From Gordoniibacillus chartarius (GTDB lineage: Bacteria; Bacillota; Bacilli; Paenibacillales; NBRC-103111), in NCBI RefSeq assembly GCF_042432825.1, contig NZ_JBHLWN010000021.1, positions 62,001 to 126,000 on the forward strand: a DNA stretch of 64,000 nt, given 5' to 3'. Both the position numbers and the translations under genes were made by a program. How positions within the stretch are numbered: the first letter of the stretch is position 1; each line of letters opens with the position of its first letter. Under the pieces are notes generated by a model. That model saw only the letters and a list, made by a program, of their open reading frames with translations, did no database searches and had not been told where the DNA came from. Positions 1 through 7,945 of the stretch are shown here, piece by piece.

Positions 1-453
1 CCCCGCCGCCACTTCAACCTTAGCTTGAACCTCAATTTTGCTTTCCGTCGACCCAGCCGGCTTCGATGCCGCCGTTGCCGGTTCGGAAACGTCCAAAGCC
101 TGCTTCTGGAACTCGGCTGCCTTCCTCAACGTCTCCGCAGCCAAATCGTCATTCCCTTTGGCCATCAGCGCGTTCGCCTCTCCGATTCGCTCCTGGGCAA
201 AATCAAGCAGAAGCAGCGCCTGCTTCGTATCGTCCAACGTTAGCGCAAGCTCGATTTTCTCGATCATCATTTTCATAAAATACAGGAAGTCCCCGGGCAG
301 CAGCGCGGGCTCCTGCGCAGCAGCCTTCGCTTCCGCTTCAATGGACACCGCCGCAGGCTCCTCTCCGTCCGCGCTTGCGCTTCCCGCGCCGACCACCATA
401 GCCCCAGCCAACACTCCGTAAACAATGGCTTTCGCGAGCTTCCCTTTCAACAT
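1..453 (-). CDS. DUF5667-like secreted protein, C-terminus cut by window edge
   Basis: A leftward reading frame starts at ATG 453, preceded by an AGGGAG ribosome binding site, and runs open off the left edge, so only about 151 N-terminal residues are visible. Residues 1 to about 28 form a signal-peptide-like segment (charged start, then a hydrophobic Val/Ala/Gly stretch ending near ASA). It is followed by a segment containing LLPGDFLYFMKMMIEKIELA and then Ala/Glu/Lys-rich helical sequence. The LLPGDFLYFMK motif is what I recognise as DUF5667, a domain of unknown function common in exported Paenibacillus proteins. The rest is probably a helical, low-complexity extracytoplasmic region. Function is unknown; no partner is evident because the neighbouring gene is cut off. 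Confidence 0.7.
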   Translation of the reverse strand, partial: MLKGKLAKAIVYGVLAGAMVVGAGSASADGEEPAAVSIEAEAKAAAQEPALLPGDFLYFMKMMIEKIELALTLDDTKQALLLLDFAQERIGEANALMAKGNDDLAAETLRKAAEFQKQALDVSEPATAASKPAGSTESKIEVQAKVEVAAG

Positions 454-703
454 GTCGTCATCTCCCTGTTGTATGTTTCGCTTTGTTGATGAGAGCTTTC
501 GCCGTGGACAAGCCTTTTTGGAGGGTGCCCCAAGCATGGGAAAATTTATCTGTACGGCTAATCCGCAATCCGAGGACGCTTCCCCGCTCCGCCAAAAACA
601 TAAAGGACGCCTCCGGCCATTCGCCGAGACAACGTCCTCTACATAGATACAACGTTATGAAAATCGCGCCGGCCCTGCCTTCGGCAGAACCGTCTCCAGC
701 CCT

Positions 704-2212
704 TTAACGCGCCGCAGCCGGACGCTCCTTCGCCTTGTCAGCTTCGCCCGCGTTGCGGTTCGCCACCGCACGGTCGGACTGCATCTCCTCAACCGTCTTC
801 ACTTTAAGACGCGCCGCTCCTTCGTAGCCTTGCCGGGTCGGCAGCCGCACCCCGGTCGCAAGACGCCGCTTCGCCGCCTCGATCGCCTCGCCGTACTGCG
901 GCAGCCACGGGGCTTCGGCGACAAGCATATCGTCGACCATCTGCCAAATCTCCGGCGGCGTACATACGGCCCCGACGAGCGGGTCCATCATCATCGCCTG
1001 CCGCAGCAGCCGGTCGTCGCCATGAACAGCCGCTTCCACCGCGAGCCGCTGCACGGAGATGCTGGCGCTGCACACCGCGGCGCAGCCGAGCGGCAGGTCG
1101 CCGACGCGCGGCATGTTGATGCCGTTGCGGTCGACGTAGCCCGGCGCCTCGATCACTGCATCGTCAGGCAGATTCGATATTATGCCGTTGTTCACTACGT
1201 TGAAATGCCCGCGATACACGCGTCCCGTCTCCAGCCCCTCGATAATGTACGAGCCGTGCTCCTGGCTGCGGTTCGACGCCTCGTAGCGCACAGCCGGATC
1301 CTTCATCCAGTTCGGAAAATCGGTCTCGAACCAGTTGCGTCCTTCCGTACATACCCGCAAATACCCGCCGGTCTCGCCGTTGATCCAGGAGCCGAGATCG
1401 ATCCAGTTCGCAATCTCTTCCGGACGCTTGCGGTACCACGGCACATACTCGCTGAGATGCCCGTTCGACTCCGTGCTGTAGTAGCCGAAGCGCCGCAGCA
1501 TGTCGATGCGCACCTTCTCCGTCCTGGACAGCTCCGGATCCGCCTCGAACGCCTCCAGCAGCTTGCCCGTCATATCCTCGCCGTTATGCTTGACCGAGAT
1601 GTACCAGGTCTGATGGTTAATGCCGGCGCAAATGATGTCCACCTGCTCCTGCCGCAGGCCGAGCGCCCTGGCAATCTGATGGTGCCCGTGCTGCACGCCG
1701 TGGCACAGCCCGATCGTCCGCACCCCGCCGTACTTGTTGCAGGCCCACGTCAGCATCGCCATCGGGTTGGCATAGTTGAGCATCAGCACATTCGGATCCG
1801 CAGCCTCCCGCACATCCTTGCAAATGTCCAGCATCGCGGCAATGCCCCGCTGCCCGTACATAATGCCGCCCGCGCTGAGCGTATCGCCTACGCATTGATC
1901 GACCCCATACTGCAGAGGAATGTCGATATCGTGACGGAACGCCTCCAGCCCGCCGACACGCACAACGACGAACACATACTTCGCCCCGCGCACCGCCTCC
2001 CGCCGGTCTGTCGTCGATTGAATCTCAACCGATAAGCCGTTCTCGCGAATATCCCGCTGGCAGAGCTGCGTGACCATATCCAGATTACGCTCATTAATGT
2101 CCGTAAAAGCAACTTCAACATTCCGGAACTCCGGCACCGCCAGCAAATCCTTCAACAGCCCCCGCGTAAAACCGATGCTGCCCGCTCCAATGAACGCTAC
2201 CTTAAACGACAT
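704..2212 (-). CDS. GH4 family NAD-dependent alpha-glycosidase (alpha-galactosidase/alpha-glucosidase type)
   Basis: Family 4 glycosidase of about 502 residues. GH4 enzymes hydrolyse glycosides by an oxidation-elimination mechanism that needs NAD+ and a divalent metal. The N-terminus has the dinucleotide-binding motif GAGSIG (residues about 9-14). NYANPMA (about 146-152) and CHGVQ (about 170-174) supply the substrate and metal-binding Asn and Cys, and H200 in INHQTWY is the usual metal-ligand His. The CHGVQ form fits the alpha-galactosidase/LplD-like branch better than 6-phospho-glucosidases, but the substrate cannot be fixed from sequence. A GTG at 2218 lies only 3 bases from the AAGGAG site; ATG 2212, 9 bases away, is the better start. 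It is the last of three leftward genes after a lactonase and an AraC regulator. The protein is cytoplasmic (no signal peptide). Confidence 0.88.
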   Translation of the reverse strand: MSFKVAFIGAGSIGFTRGLLKDLLAVPEFRNVEVAFTDINERNLDMVTQLCQRDIRENGLSVEIQSTTDRREAVRGAKYVFVVVRVGGLEAFRHDIDIPLQYGVDQCVGDTLSAGGIMYGQRGIAAMLDICKDVREAADPNVLMLNYANPMAMLTWACNKYGGVRTIGLCHGVQHGHHQIARALGLRQEQVDIICAGINHQTWYISVKHNGEDMTGKLLEAFEADPELSRTEKVRIDMLRRFGYYSTESNGHLSEYVPWYRKRPEEIANWIDLGSWINGETGGYLRVCTEGRNWFETDFPNWMKDPAVRYEASNRSQEHGSYIIEGLETGRVYRGHFNVVNNGIISNLPDDAVIEAPGYVDRNGINMPRVGDLPLGCAAVCSASISVQRLAVEAAVHGDDRLLRQAMMMDPLVGAVCTPPEIWQMVDDMLVAEAPWLPQYGEAIEAAKRRLATGVRLPTRQGYEGAARLKVKTVEEMQSDRAVANRNAGEADKAKERPAAAR

Positions 2213-2341
2213 CAACACTCACTCCTTCATCGATTCGGCTCCTGAAACCCGTAAGCCCAGTGTAGCAAAACCGAGGCAGTAAGTGCTTTCAAGATCGTAA
2301 CCCGTTGCCCTCGCCCATGTATAAAATCCTAACCTCTTCCT

Positions 2342-3427
2342 TCAGCTCCAGCTGCTCGCCCTAACCGAATTGCGGTACTCGAGCGGCGTCTGCCCCGTCA
2401 CCTTCTTAAACACCGCGCTGAAATATTGGCGGCTGCTCAATCCGATATAGTCCGAGATTTCCGTAATCGGGATGTCCGCCTTCGCCAGAAGCATTTTCGC
2501 CTTATCGATCCGATACCCCGTTACATAATCGAGGACGGTCACGCCGGTCTGCGCTTTGAAAATGCGATGGAGATAGCCCGGATGCACATTCACCGCAGCA
2601 GCGATGTCCTTCACCTGCAGCTCGCAGTCGTAATGCTGATGTATATAGCGGATCGCCTGCCGGACATACGCCTCACCCGGCATCGTCTCCCGCGACCTCG
2701 CCTTGACCGTCAGCCTTGCCACCTGCAGAAGCAGCTGCGAGAACAGCAGCCTCACCATCAGCTCTCTCCCCGGCTCCGGATGGTCGAGCTGCAGCACAAG
2801 CGTTTTCAGCGTATGGTAAACATCGTTCGGATCCTTGAGCACCAGCACCGGAGCCGGCTCGGACAAGAATTCGGCCACTGCCGGATCCCCGAAGGCCAGC
2901 TCCCGCAGCGGCGGGAAGCTCGTCCCCGGCTCCTCGACAAACAAAAATTCAATGTTGAGCATGCGGCATGACACATCTTTACTTACGAGCAGCCGATGCG
3001 CGACATTCCCGTCGAGCAGTACGAATTCCCCCTTCTTCAGGGCAATACGCTCCCGCTCCGTATGCACTTCGCATTGACCGGAGATGACGTACATGATTTC
3101 CGCCCGGTTATGAGCATGCAGCGGCATCTCATAGCCGTCCCACTGCGTGTAGTAGTACGCCTCGATCTTGGGCTGGTAGAAGCCCGCAGTCAGCGCAGGC
3201 CGATACAAGCTGAACCCCTCACCCGCTCCCGCCCGGCACCGTGCTGCCGCCGGTGTGCTCGCCAGTGTACCTGCCATAGTCCCAGCCGGTGTGCTTGCCG
3301 ACGCAGATGCTGGAGTGCTTGCCCGCCTGCTCGCCTGTGCACCCGCAGGTGTGCCTGCTGGTGTACAGGCGGATGTGCCTGCTGGCGTGCCTGACGTCCT
3401 GTCTGCCGTATCCCGCAATTCTGTCAT
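2342..3427 (-). CDS. AraC family transcriptional regulator with cupin sensor domain and TPAG-rich N-terminus
   Basis: The protein has three parts. The first roughly 65 residues are low-complexity Thr/Pro/Ala/Gly/Ser sequence, where TPAG- and STPA-like units recur. Next comes a cupin-type ligand-binding domain with the metal-site-like sequence PLHAHNRAEIMYV and ISGQCEVH. The C-terminal 100 residues hold two helix-turn-helix motifs (YVRQAIRYIHQHYDCELQV; ISDYIGLSSRQYFSAVFKKV), typical of AraC activators of sugar genes. The frame is open up to 3526; I chose ATG 3427 because a G-rich site (GGCGGGGG) precedes it and upstream sequence overlaps the lactonase 3' end. A start inside the repeat is also possible. 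It lies between the lactonase and the GH4 gene on the same strand, so it probably controls them in response to a sugar. Confidence 0.85.
   Translation of the reverse strand: MTELRDTADRTSGTPAGTSACTPAGTPAGAQASRRASTPASASASTPAGTMAGTLASTPAAARCRAGAGEGFSLYRPALTAGFYQPKIEAYYYTQWDGYEMPLHAHNRAEIMYVISGQCEVHTERERIALKKGEFVLLDGNVAHRLLVSKDVSCRMLNIEFLFVEEPGTSFPPLRELAFGDPAVAEFLSEPAPVLVLKDPNDVYHTLKTLVLQLDHPEPGRELMVRLLFSQLLLQVARLTVKARSRETMPGEAYVRQAIRYIHQHYDCELQVKDIAAAVNVHPGYLHRIFKAQTGVTVLDYVTGYRIDKAKMLLAKADIPITEISDYIGLSSRQYFSAVFKKVTGQTPLEYRNSVRASSWS
3248..3403 (-). repeat. Degenerate short coding repeat at the 5' end of the AraC gene
   Basis: On the + strand the element GTGTGCCTGCTG and close variants recur every 12 to 24 bases across this stretch. 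On the coding (minus) strand this gives the Thr-Pro-Ala-Gly repeats at the N-terminus of the AraC regulator. Normal AraC family members lack such a leader. The units are degenerate and not strictly periodic, which suggests slippage expansion followed by drift. Confidence 0.7.
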
Positions 3428-3483
3428 CCCCCGCCCCTGTGTACCGTTTTCCCGCAATCCCGCTATCCTGCGCCCCCCGTTGT

Positions 3484-4587
3484 CTACCGACCGGCGCTGC
3501 GGACGATCCCGTGCACCTGCAGGCACACAGGTTTAGCGAGCTGCAGCCGTTCTCCTGTCGGAGCAAGCTCCCCCGTATCGGCGATACGAAACACAACGAT
3601 CGAATCCGAGTCCTGATTGGCAGCAAGCAGGAACGGCTCGCCTGGGACGAGTGCGAAATTGCGCGGCGTTCTTCCTTCGGTCGCTACCGTCTGCTTGAAT
3701 GCCAGCGTTCCGTCAGGCAGCACATCAAAGACGGCGATGCTGTCATGCCCGCGGTTGGAGCCATACAGCAGCCGGCCCGACGGAGCGATATGAATGTCCG
3801 CGCAAGTATTGGCGCCTGTGAAATCGGCCGGCAGGGTGGACAGCTGCTGCCGCTGCGTGAGTTTGGCTGCGGAGCGATCATGCTCATAGACCGAGACCGT
3901 TGAGCTGAGCTCGTCGATAATATAGACGATCGGCAGCTGTGGATGGAACTCGGCATGACGAGGGCCCGCCCCCGGCGTCACGATTGTCTCCGACAGCAGC
4001 CGCAGCTTCGGCGCCGCCTCGTCCAGCTCATACAGATAAAGCTTGTCCGTCCCGAGGTCCGGCACGATCCATTGCGGTGAAGCCTCAATCGCTTCAGTAC
4101 CCTTGTTCTTATCCGGAACCGGGAAAATCGAATGCGGATGCGGCTTCTCCTGCCGCGCCGTGTTCACGCTGCTGCCCTCGTGGGCAATTTGTTGTGCAAG
4201 CGGTCCGATCGCTCCGTCAGGCTCCAGCGGATACACGTTTACCGAACCGCCGGAATAGTTGACAAGCACGAGCCGCTTGCTCTCCCGGTCGACGCGCAGG
4301 TGACACGGATGCGCACCGTGAGTCGGCTGCCGGTTCAGCTCCTCCAGCGTTCCGCTTTCCGGATCGTACCGGAACGACACGACAGCTCCGTCCTCAAGCT
4401 CACTGACTGCATACAGTCTGTTGCGCGGCTCATCGAACGCCAGAAAGGAAGGCTGATCGACACCGGATACACCCGACATTTTCACCAATCGGCCTGCAGC
4501 AGCATCGAATTTCAGCACATGAATGCTTTCCTCTCTCGCCGGCGCATAAGTACCTGCAAACACCACATATTCCTTGGATAAGGACAT
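3484..4587 (-). CDS. Lactonase family beta-propeller protein (6-phosphogluconolactonase, Pgl/YkgB type)
   Basis: About 367 residues of the seven-bladed propeller lactonase family, which hydrolyses 6-phosphogluconolactone or related sugar lactones. Family signatures visible are FAGTYAP near the N-terminus, GAHPCHLRVD, PHPHSIFPVP, GAGPRHAEFHP and GRTPRNFALVPGEPFLLAANQ. Length matches the usual 340-380. The frame is open further upstream, but ATG 4587 has GGAGGTG 8 bases before it and begins the conserved sequence directly. It is first in the leftward set lactonase, AraC, GH4. A lactonase beside an oxidising GH4 enzyme suggests processing of sugar-acid lactones, though this is inference. No signal peptide is present, so it is cytoplasmic. 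Confidence 0.88.
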   Translation of the reverse strand: MSLSKEYVVFAGTYAPAREESIHVLKFDAAAGRLVKMSGVSGVDQPSFLAFDEPRNRLYAVSELEDGAVVSFRYDPESGTLEELNRQPTHGAHPCHLRVDRESKRLVLVNYSGGSVNVYPLEPDGAIGPLAQQIAHEGSSVNTARQEKPHPHSIFPVPDKNKGTEAIEASPQWIVPDLGTDKLYLYELDEAAPKLRLLSETIVTPGAGPRHAEFHPQLPIVYIIDELSSTVSVYEHDRSAAKLTQRQQLSTLPADFTGANTCADIHIAPSGRLLYGSNRGHDSIAVFDVLPDGTLAFKQTVATEGRTPRNFALVPGEPFLLAANQDSDSIVVFRIADTGELAPTGERLQLAKPVCLQVHGIVRSAGR

Positions 4588-4727
4588 CCCGCCACACCTC
4601 CATTTATAGGAAAATCTTACCCCACTGCAGGCAAAATAAGCAACCTGCAAGCCGCACTGCATTCCGGTTAAAGAAATGTCCGGCCCTCTTAGTTCCCAGG
4701 CATGAATTTCGATCCATTCCGATATTA

Positions 4728-4746
4728 GTTGTATATCGAATACAAC
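4728..4746. promoter_or_regulatory. 19-bp perfect inverted repeat upstream of the germination gene set
   Basis: GTTGTAT, a 5-base centre, then ATACAAC: 7-bp perfect arms, ending 19 bases before the first codon of the GerPC-like gene and just before its GAGG ribosome site. It lies between divergent transcription units (lactonase leftward, germination set rightward). It could be an operator or mRNA hairpin for the spore set; no sporulation sigma promoter could be assigned with confidence. Confidence 0.45.
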
Positions 4747-4765
4747 CCCGAGGCGGTGATCGAGC

Positions 4766-5191
4766 ATGACGCTAAGATCCAGACTCACGTCCGTATTTCG
4801 CCCCAAGGCGCAGCAGCCGGACGCTTCCGCCGTTTACGAAGCGCGGATCCGGGAGCTGGAGCTCCAATTGAGCGAACTGAAGGCGGCGCATGAACGACAG
4901 CAGGCCCCCTGGTACCCGGTTCATATCGATCATCTCCATATCGAGCATGCGGTGATCGAGAACGTGAACTACAACAATCACATCGGCAGTCTGGATGTCG
5001 ACGAGCTGACCGGCAAGCTGAATATCGGCGCCAATTATTTCGGACCGATTCCGGAGAAGGTGTTCGAGTCGATGACGGGAACCGGGAAGAATGCGGCGAA
5101 ACCGAACGGCACGACCGTGAAAATGAACGGCAAGCCTCTGGAGCAGCCGCCTCCCGACAACGACGAACAATCATCGCGGCCGCAGCGTTAA
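4766..5191 (+). CDS. GerPC-like spore germination protein
   Basis: 141 residues. Residues about 24-45 form a heptad-like helix (YEARIRELELQLSELKAA), probably a coiled coil. It is followed by a Val/Ile-rich beta segment (PVHIDHLHIEHAVIENVNYN) and the sequence ELTGKLNIGANYFGPI; the last 40 residues are polar and disordered. The coiled coil followed by a TLSGTLNIG-like segment is what I associate with GerPC, a component of the GerP proteins needed for germinants to pass the spore coat. The two genes directly downstream are GerPA/GerPF-like, which supports the call. The start ATG has GAGG 11 bases upstream. It likely acts in the spore coat. The family assignment would need a profile search to be secure. 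Confidence 0.65.
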   Translation: MTLRSRLTSVFRPKAQQPDASAVYEARIRELELQLSELKAAHERQQAPWYPVHIDHLHIEHAVIENVNYNNHIGSLDVDELTGKLNIGANYFGPIPEKVFESMTGTGKNAAKPNGTTVKMNGKPLEQPPPDNDEQSSRPQR

Positions 5192-5244
5192 CCTCTGGGC
5201 GAATGCCGGCATATAGTAGAGCATGACGCTCGGAGGTGATCCGG

Positions 5245-5484
5245 ATGACGACTATTACCATTTTCTCCATCAAAATCAACAGCATTACAAGCAACGCTTC
5301 CGTCAATATCGGGGAGTCGCTGCACAACAGCCATACCGCGAATTCCAAGTCGACAGGCGAGAACGCCTCCTACGGCGACCATGCTCCGACCGTAGCGAAC
5401 ATGAAGAGCTTGTACATCGATCCGGACGTCAACGATCAGAACGAATATTTGAACAGGGATATCGCCATACCAAGCCAGTCGTAA
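5245..5484 (+). CDS. GerPA/GerPF family spore germination protein (first copy)
   Basis: 79 residues. It starts at ATG 5245, 5 bases after a strong GGAGGTGAT site; the GTG at 5236 lies inside that site and is rejected. It shows the family pattern: an N-terminal beta strand (ITIFSIKINSI), then SNASVNIGESLHNSHTANSK, which resembles the GDSLYISPKSNSK segment of GerPA/GerPF, and a polar C-terminus ending in a PDVNDQNEY segment. GerPA/F-type proteins are small coat-associated proteins that let germinants reach the inner membrane receptors. It sits 53 bases after the GerPC-like gene and 12 bases before its paralogue; the shared HNSHTANSK motif shows that the two are duplicates. Confidence 0.75.
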   Translation: MTTITIFSIKINSITSNASVNIGESLHNSHTANSKSTGENASYGDHAPTVANMKSLYIDPDVNDQNEYLNRDIAIPSQS

Positions 5485-5496
5485 GGAGGAACGCAC

Positions 5497-5739
5497 ATGC
5501 CTTTTCTCATCAACATCGGCGTTATAAAAGCGAACGGGATGATGAGCAATGCCAACATCCAAGTAGGCGCTACGGTGCACAACAGCCATACCGCAAACTC
5601 CAAATGGCTCGGTGTCGTCGAAATCAACGGCGACCTTTCGCCGTCTCTGGTGCTTACCGGCAGCGGCATGCTCGATACGGACGTGAGCGACCAAGGCCAG
5701 ATCGGCAACCCGTCGTTGCCGATGTCAACTCAAGTGTAA
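5497..5739 (+). CDS. GerPA/GerPF family spore germination protein (second copy)
   Basis: 80 residues with an AAGGAGG site 7 bases before the ATG. It is organised like the preceding gene: INIGVIKANGMMSNANIQVG, then TVHNSHTANSK and a C-terminal segment with LDTDVSDQGQIGNP, where the first copy has PDVNDQNEY. Small, no signal peptide, rich in Asn/Ser/Gly, as expected of a spore coat permeability protein. The gap to the Hsp20 gene is 24 bases, so all four genes probably share one transcript expressed late in sporulation; that timing is inferred from the families, not from a promoter I can read. Confidence 0.77.
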   Translation: MPFLINIGVIKANGMMSNANIQVGATVHNSHTANSKWLGVVEINGDLSPSLVLTGSGMLDTDVSDQGQIGNPSLPMSTQV

Positions 5740-5763
5740 TGCCGCTTAAGGAAGGGGGACTCG

Positions 5764-6219
5764 ATGATGCAGCTGGACAAAATCAAGGAGTGGATGGCGC
5801 TTGCCGAGCAGTGCGGGGATTCCGACTTCTGGACCTCCATGATGGAGTCCGTCGGCTCTTCCGCCCCTTCCGTCATGCCTGGAATCAAGAGCCGAACGGC
5901 AGCCGGTTGGAGCCCGGCCGTCGATATCGTCGTTTCAGCCGATGAAACGATCGTTTGGGCGGAGCTTCCGGGGGTGCGCCGGGACGACCTGCACGTCTCA
6001 GTCACGCGCGATTCGGTCGTCATCCGCGGCTTCAAGCATTCGCCGGCAGCCGAGCTTCAGCCCTATGCCGCCGAACGGTATGCGGGCGCATTCGAGCGTA
6101 CCGTAAAGCTGCCGGGCAGCGTCAGTACGGATATCGTGAGCGCGAAGCTTCAGGACGGGGTGCTGGTCGTGCGGCTGAAGACGCTGCTCAGCGCCGAGGC
6201 GAAAGTAACGGTGGAGTAA
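5764..6219 (+). CDS. Hsp20/alpha-crystallin family protein, last gene of the germination set
   Basis: 151 residues. Residues about 48-150 form an alpha-crystallin domain: WSPAVDIVVSADETIVWAELPGVRRDD, then VSVTRDSVVIRG, AGAFERTVKLPGSVSTDIVSAKLQDGVLVVRLK. The family A-x-x-x-n-G-v-L motif is seen as AKLQDGVLVV. The N-terminal 45 residues are a variable helical arm (MMQLDKIKEWMALAEQCG). The usual C-terminal I-x-I anchor is absent; the protein ends shortly after the last strand at KVTVE, so it may assemble differently from canonical small heat shock proteins. It follows two GerPA/F-like genes by 24 bases with a GGAAGGGGG site. Small Hsp20 relatives are known among spore coat proteins, so a coat role is as likely as a chaperone role. 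Confidence 0.82.
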   Translation: MMQLDKIKEWMALAEQCGDSDFWTSMMESVGSSAPSVMPGIKSRTAAGWSPAVDIVVSADETIVWAELPGVRRDDLHVSVTRDSVVIRGFKHSPAAELQPYAAERYAGAFERTVKLPGSVSTDIVSAKLQDGVLVVRLKTLLSAEAKVTVE

Positions 6220-6221
6220 CG

Positions 6222-6581
6222 TTAAGGAGCGGTCCGGGGCTCGCCTGCGACGGCGGACAGAACATGAGCGCAGAGCGCGATCCCGGCGAAGAGGACAGCC
6301 GTCCGAGGCTTTCCGGCCGCGAATAAGGCGGCGGCTGCGGCGCCGAAGACAACGCTCTTAAGCAGCGGATGAAGCAAGCCGTGCAGCGGGATGGAAGCTC
6401 GCGGCGCCAGGAAGGTTCCCCACAGGACGGCAACCGCGAGAGGTGTTCCGACGCCAATGACGATGCGCAGAGCCATGTTGTTCGAAGCGGAAGTGAAGCC
6501 CCAGTAGCCATAAGCCGCCAAAGCCGCAAGCTCGCACAGGAATATGATCAGCAGGAGCAGCCCTTGGATCGCAATCATCAT
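6222..6581 (-). CDS. YrdB-like (DUF2568) integral membrane protein
   Basis: About 119 residues, almost entirely hydrophobic, with four predicted membrane helices (IQGLLLLIIFLCELAALAAYGYW; ALRIVIGVGTPLAVAVLWGTF; LLKSVVFGAAAAALFAAG; TAVLFAGIALCAHVLSAVA). The motif LCELAALAAYGYWGF and the WGTFLAPRA segment match the YrdB/DUF2568 family of unknown function. A start at 6602 is open, but ATG 6581 has AAGGAGG at 11 bases and lies 1 base past the TetR stop, suggesting translational coupling. Third gene of the metallo-hydrolase/TetR operon. Confidence 0.75.
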   Translation of the reverse strand: MMIAIQGLLLLIIFLCELAALAAYGYWGFTSASNNMALRIVIGVGTPLAVAVLWGTFLAPRASIPLHGLLHPLLKSVVFGAAAAALFAAGKPRTAVLFAGIALCAHVLSAVAGEPRTAP

Positions 6582-6582
6582 G

Positions 6583-7182
6583 TCAGGCGGGGCCTCCTTC
6601 ATTGGATTTTATCGCACGTAAGCCGGCCAGAAATGTGTCGAGAAGAACGCGAAAGCTTTCGTCCAAGCCTACCGGCATGCGGAAGCCGCCGATCCGTTCC
6701 AGCGAAGCGAAGCCGTGGAGAATGCTGCGCAGCCCTCTAACGGCATGAATCGCCGCGTCTTCCTGAAGCTGGTAAGCGCCGAGAATCCGCACGATCAGCT
6801 CGACGATCTCGCCGCCCACGCGGGCGAATTCGGTCTCGTCGGGCTCCGCGGCTCTTAAAGTGAGCTCATATAGGCCGGGACGGGAACGCGCGAACGATAA
6901 GTAGGCATGGGCGAAGGCGCGAACCGCATCGTCGCCGGAGAGGCCTGCAGCGGAGAGCAGCAGCCGGTCATACAGCTGCTGCAGCCCGTAGGCGGACAGC
7001 TTCCTCTTTAAACCGGGCAAGCCGTCGATATGATTGTAAAGCGACGGTGTGCGTACCCCAAGCTTCTGGGCCAGCAGCGCCAGCGTCACTTGGTCGAAGC
7101 CGTGGGCGTCGGCAAGCTCCGCTGCGGCGTTCAGTACGGTCGTTTGATCAAGTCCCGCTCTAGGCACGATGGATCGCCCCAT
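6583..7182 (-). CDS. TetR/AcrR family regulator with WHG-type C-terminal domain
   Basis: 199 residues. The N-terminal helix-turn-helix is clear (VLNAAAELADAHGFDQVTLA, LAQKLGVRTPSLYNHIDG). The C-terminal ligand domain contains the FAHAYLSFARSRPGLYELTL pattern of the TetR_C_33/WHG family. The gene overlaps the end of the metallo-hydrolase gene by 23 bases and is followed at once by the YrdB-like gene, so all three form one operon. The inverted repeat at 7946-7962, upstream of the operon, is the natural candidate for its operator. Ligand unknown. The ribosome site for ATG 7182 is weak, in line with coupling. Confidence 0.88.
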   Translation of the reverse strand: MGRSIVPRAGLDQTTVLNAAAELADAHGFDQVTLALLAQKLGVRTPSLYNHIDGLPGLKRKLSAYGLQQLYDRLLLSAAGLSGDDAVRAFAHAYLSFARSRPGLYELTLRAAEPDETEFARVGGEIVELIVRILGAYQLQEDAAIHAVRGLRSILHGFASLERIGGFRMPVGLDESFRVLLDTFLAGLRAIKSNEGGPA

Positions 7183-7906
7183 TTCCGTTCCCGGAGGATC
7201 CGTGCAGATTGCGCTCGGCCGCCTGGATCGCTTGCCTCAGCTTCGCTGCGGGGTTCTCAATCATACGGCCGTGTCCAACGGCAAGCACGGACGGGCTGCA
7301 AGCCAGCAGCCGGCGCGCGCTGTCCAGTGCGGTGCTCTTGCTCCAGGTAGCGAAGGCGGGAAACGGAAACAGCGGCTTGAGCTGTCCGGATACGGCGATG
7401 CCGCCTTGCGTCTGCAGCGCGTCTCCGGCGATGATAGCTCCGCTGCGCGTATCCTGGAACGACATCGAGCCCGGCGTATGGCCCGGCGTCGAGATGGCCA
7501 GCAGCGAGCCGATGCGGTCGCCGTCCTGCAGCAGGACGTCCGGTTTCGTCTGCACCTTCTTCGGCACGCCGCCGCGAATCGGCGTATTCTCCTCGCCCGC
7601 ATCGAGCGTCAGGTCGCCGGCAAGCAGCCTGGCATCTCGTGCGGAGATGCATACCGCTGCCTTGGGCAAAGCTTCCTTGAGCGCGTCCAGCGCGCCGATA
7701 TGATCTTCGTGAGCATGGGTCAGCACGAGCTTGGTAATCGGCTTGCCGATCCGTTCCGCCGCCTGCAGAATGCCTGCCTTGCTGAAAGGAAGCGCTGCGT
7801 CGATAAGCGTCAGTTCGTTCTCTTCTTCAACGAGATAGCAATTTACGGGGAACAGCCTTGGCATGAAGGTAAGCTGGTATACGGCGCCGATTTGCGTGAT
7901 TTTCAT
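7160..7906 (-). CDS. MBL-fold metallo-hydrolase (glyoxalase II-like)
   Basis: 248 residues of a metallo-beta-lactamase fold hydrolase. The metal motif THAHEDH (about residue 68) provides the two-zinc site; further ligands are in STPGHTPGS, IAGDAL and VGHG near the C-terminus, all in the expected order. It lacks a signal peptide and is probably a cytoplasmic thioesterase or lactonase-like enzyme; the substrate cannot be told. Start ATG 7906 has AGAGG 8 bases upstream; the open GTG at 7915 lies inside that region. It is first in an operon with a TetR regulator and a small membrane protein, which points to inducible handling of some compound. Confidence 0.87.
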   Translation of the reverse strand: MKITQIGAVYQLTFMPRLFPVNCYLVEEENELTLIDAALPFSKAGILQAAERIGKPITKLVLTHAHEDHIGALDALKEALPKAAVCISARDARLLAGDLTLDAGEENTPIRGGVPKKVQTKPDVLLQDGDRIGSLLAISTPGHTPGSMSFQDTRSGAIIAGDALQTQGGIAVSGQLKPLFPFPAFATWSKSTALDSARRLLACSPSVLAVGHGRMIENPAAKLRQAIQAAERNLHGSSGNGNGAIHRA

Positions 7907-7945
7907 GAGAAACACCTCTCCGTTAACTAATTATATTTATATAAT

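Noticed and set aside
571..637. Long-range GAGGACG/CGTCCTC hairpin between the first two genes
   Set aside because: A 7-bp stem with a loop of about 53 bases and no T tract; likely chance in GC-rich DNA.
830..2035. A 401-residue rightward open frame
   Set aside because: Antisense shadow of the GH4 gene; Arg/His/Pro-rich with no domain and no ribosome site. The GH4 frame has full motifs.
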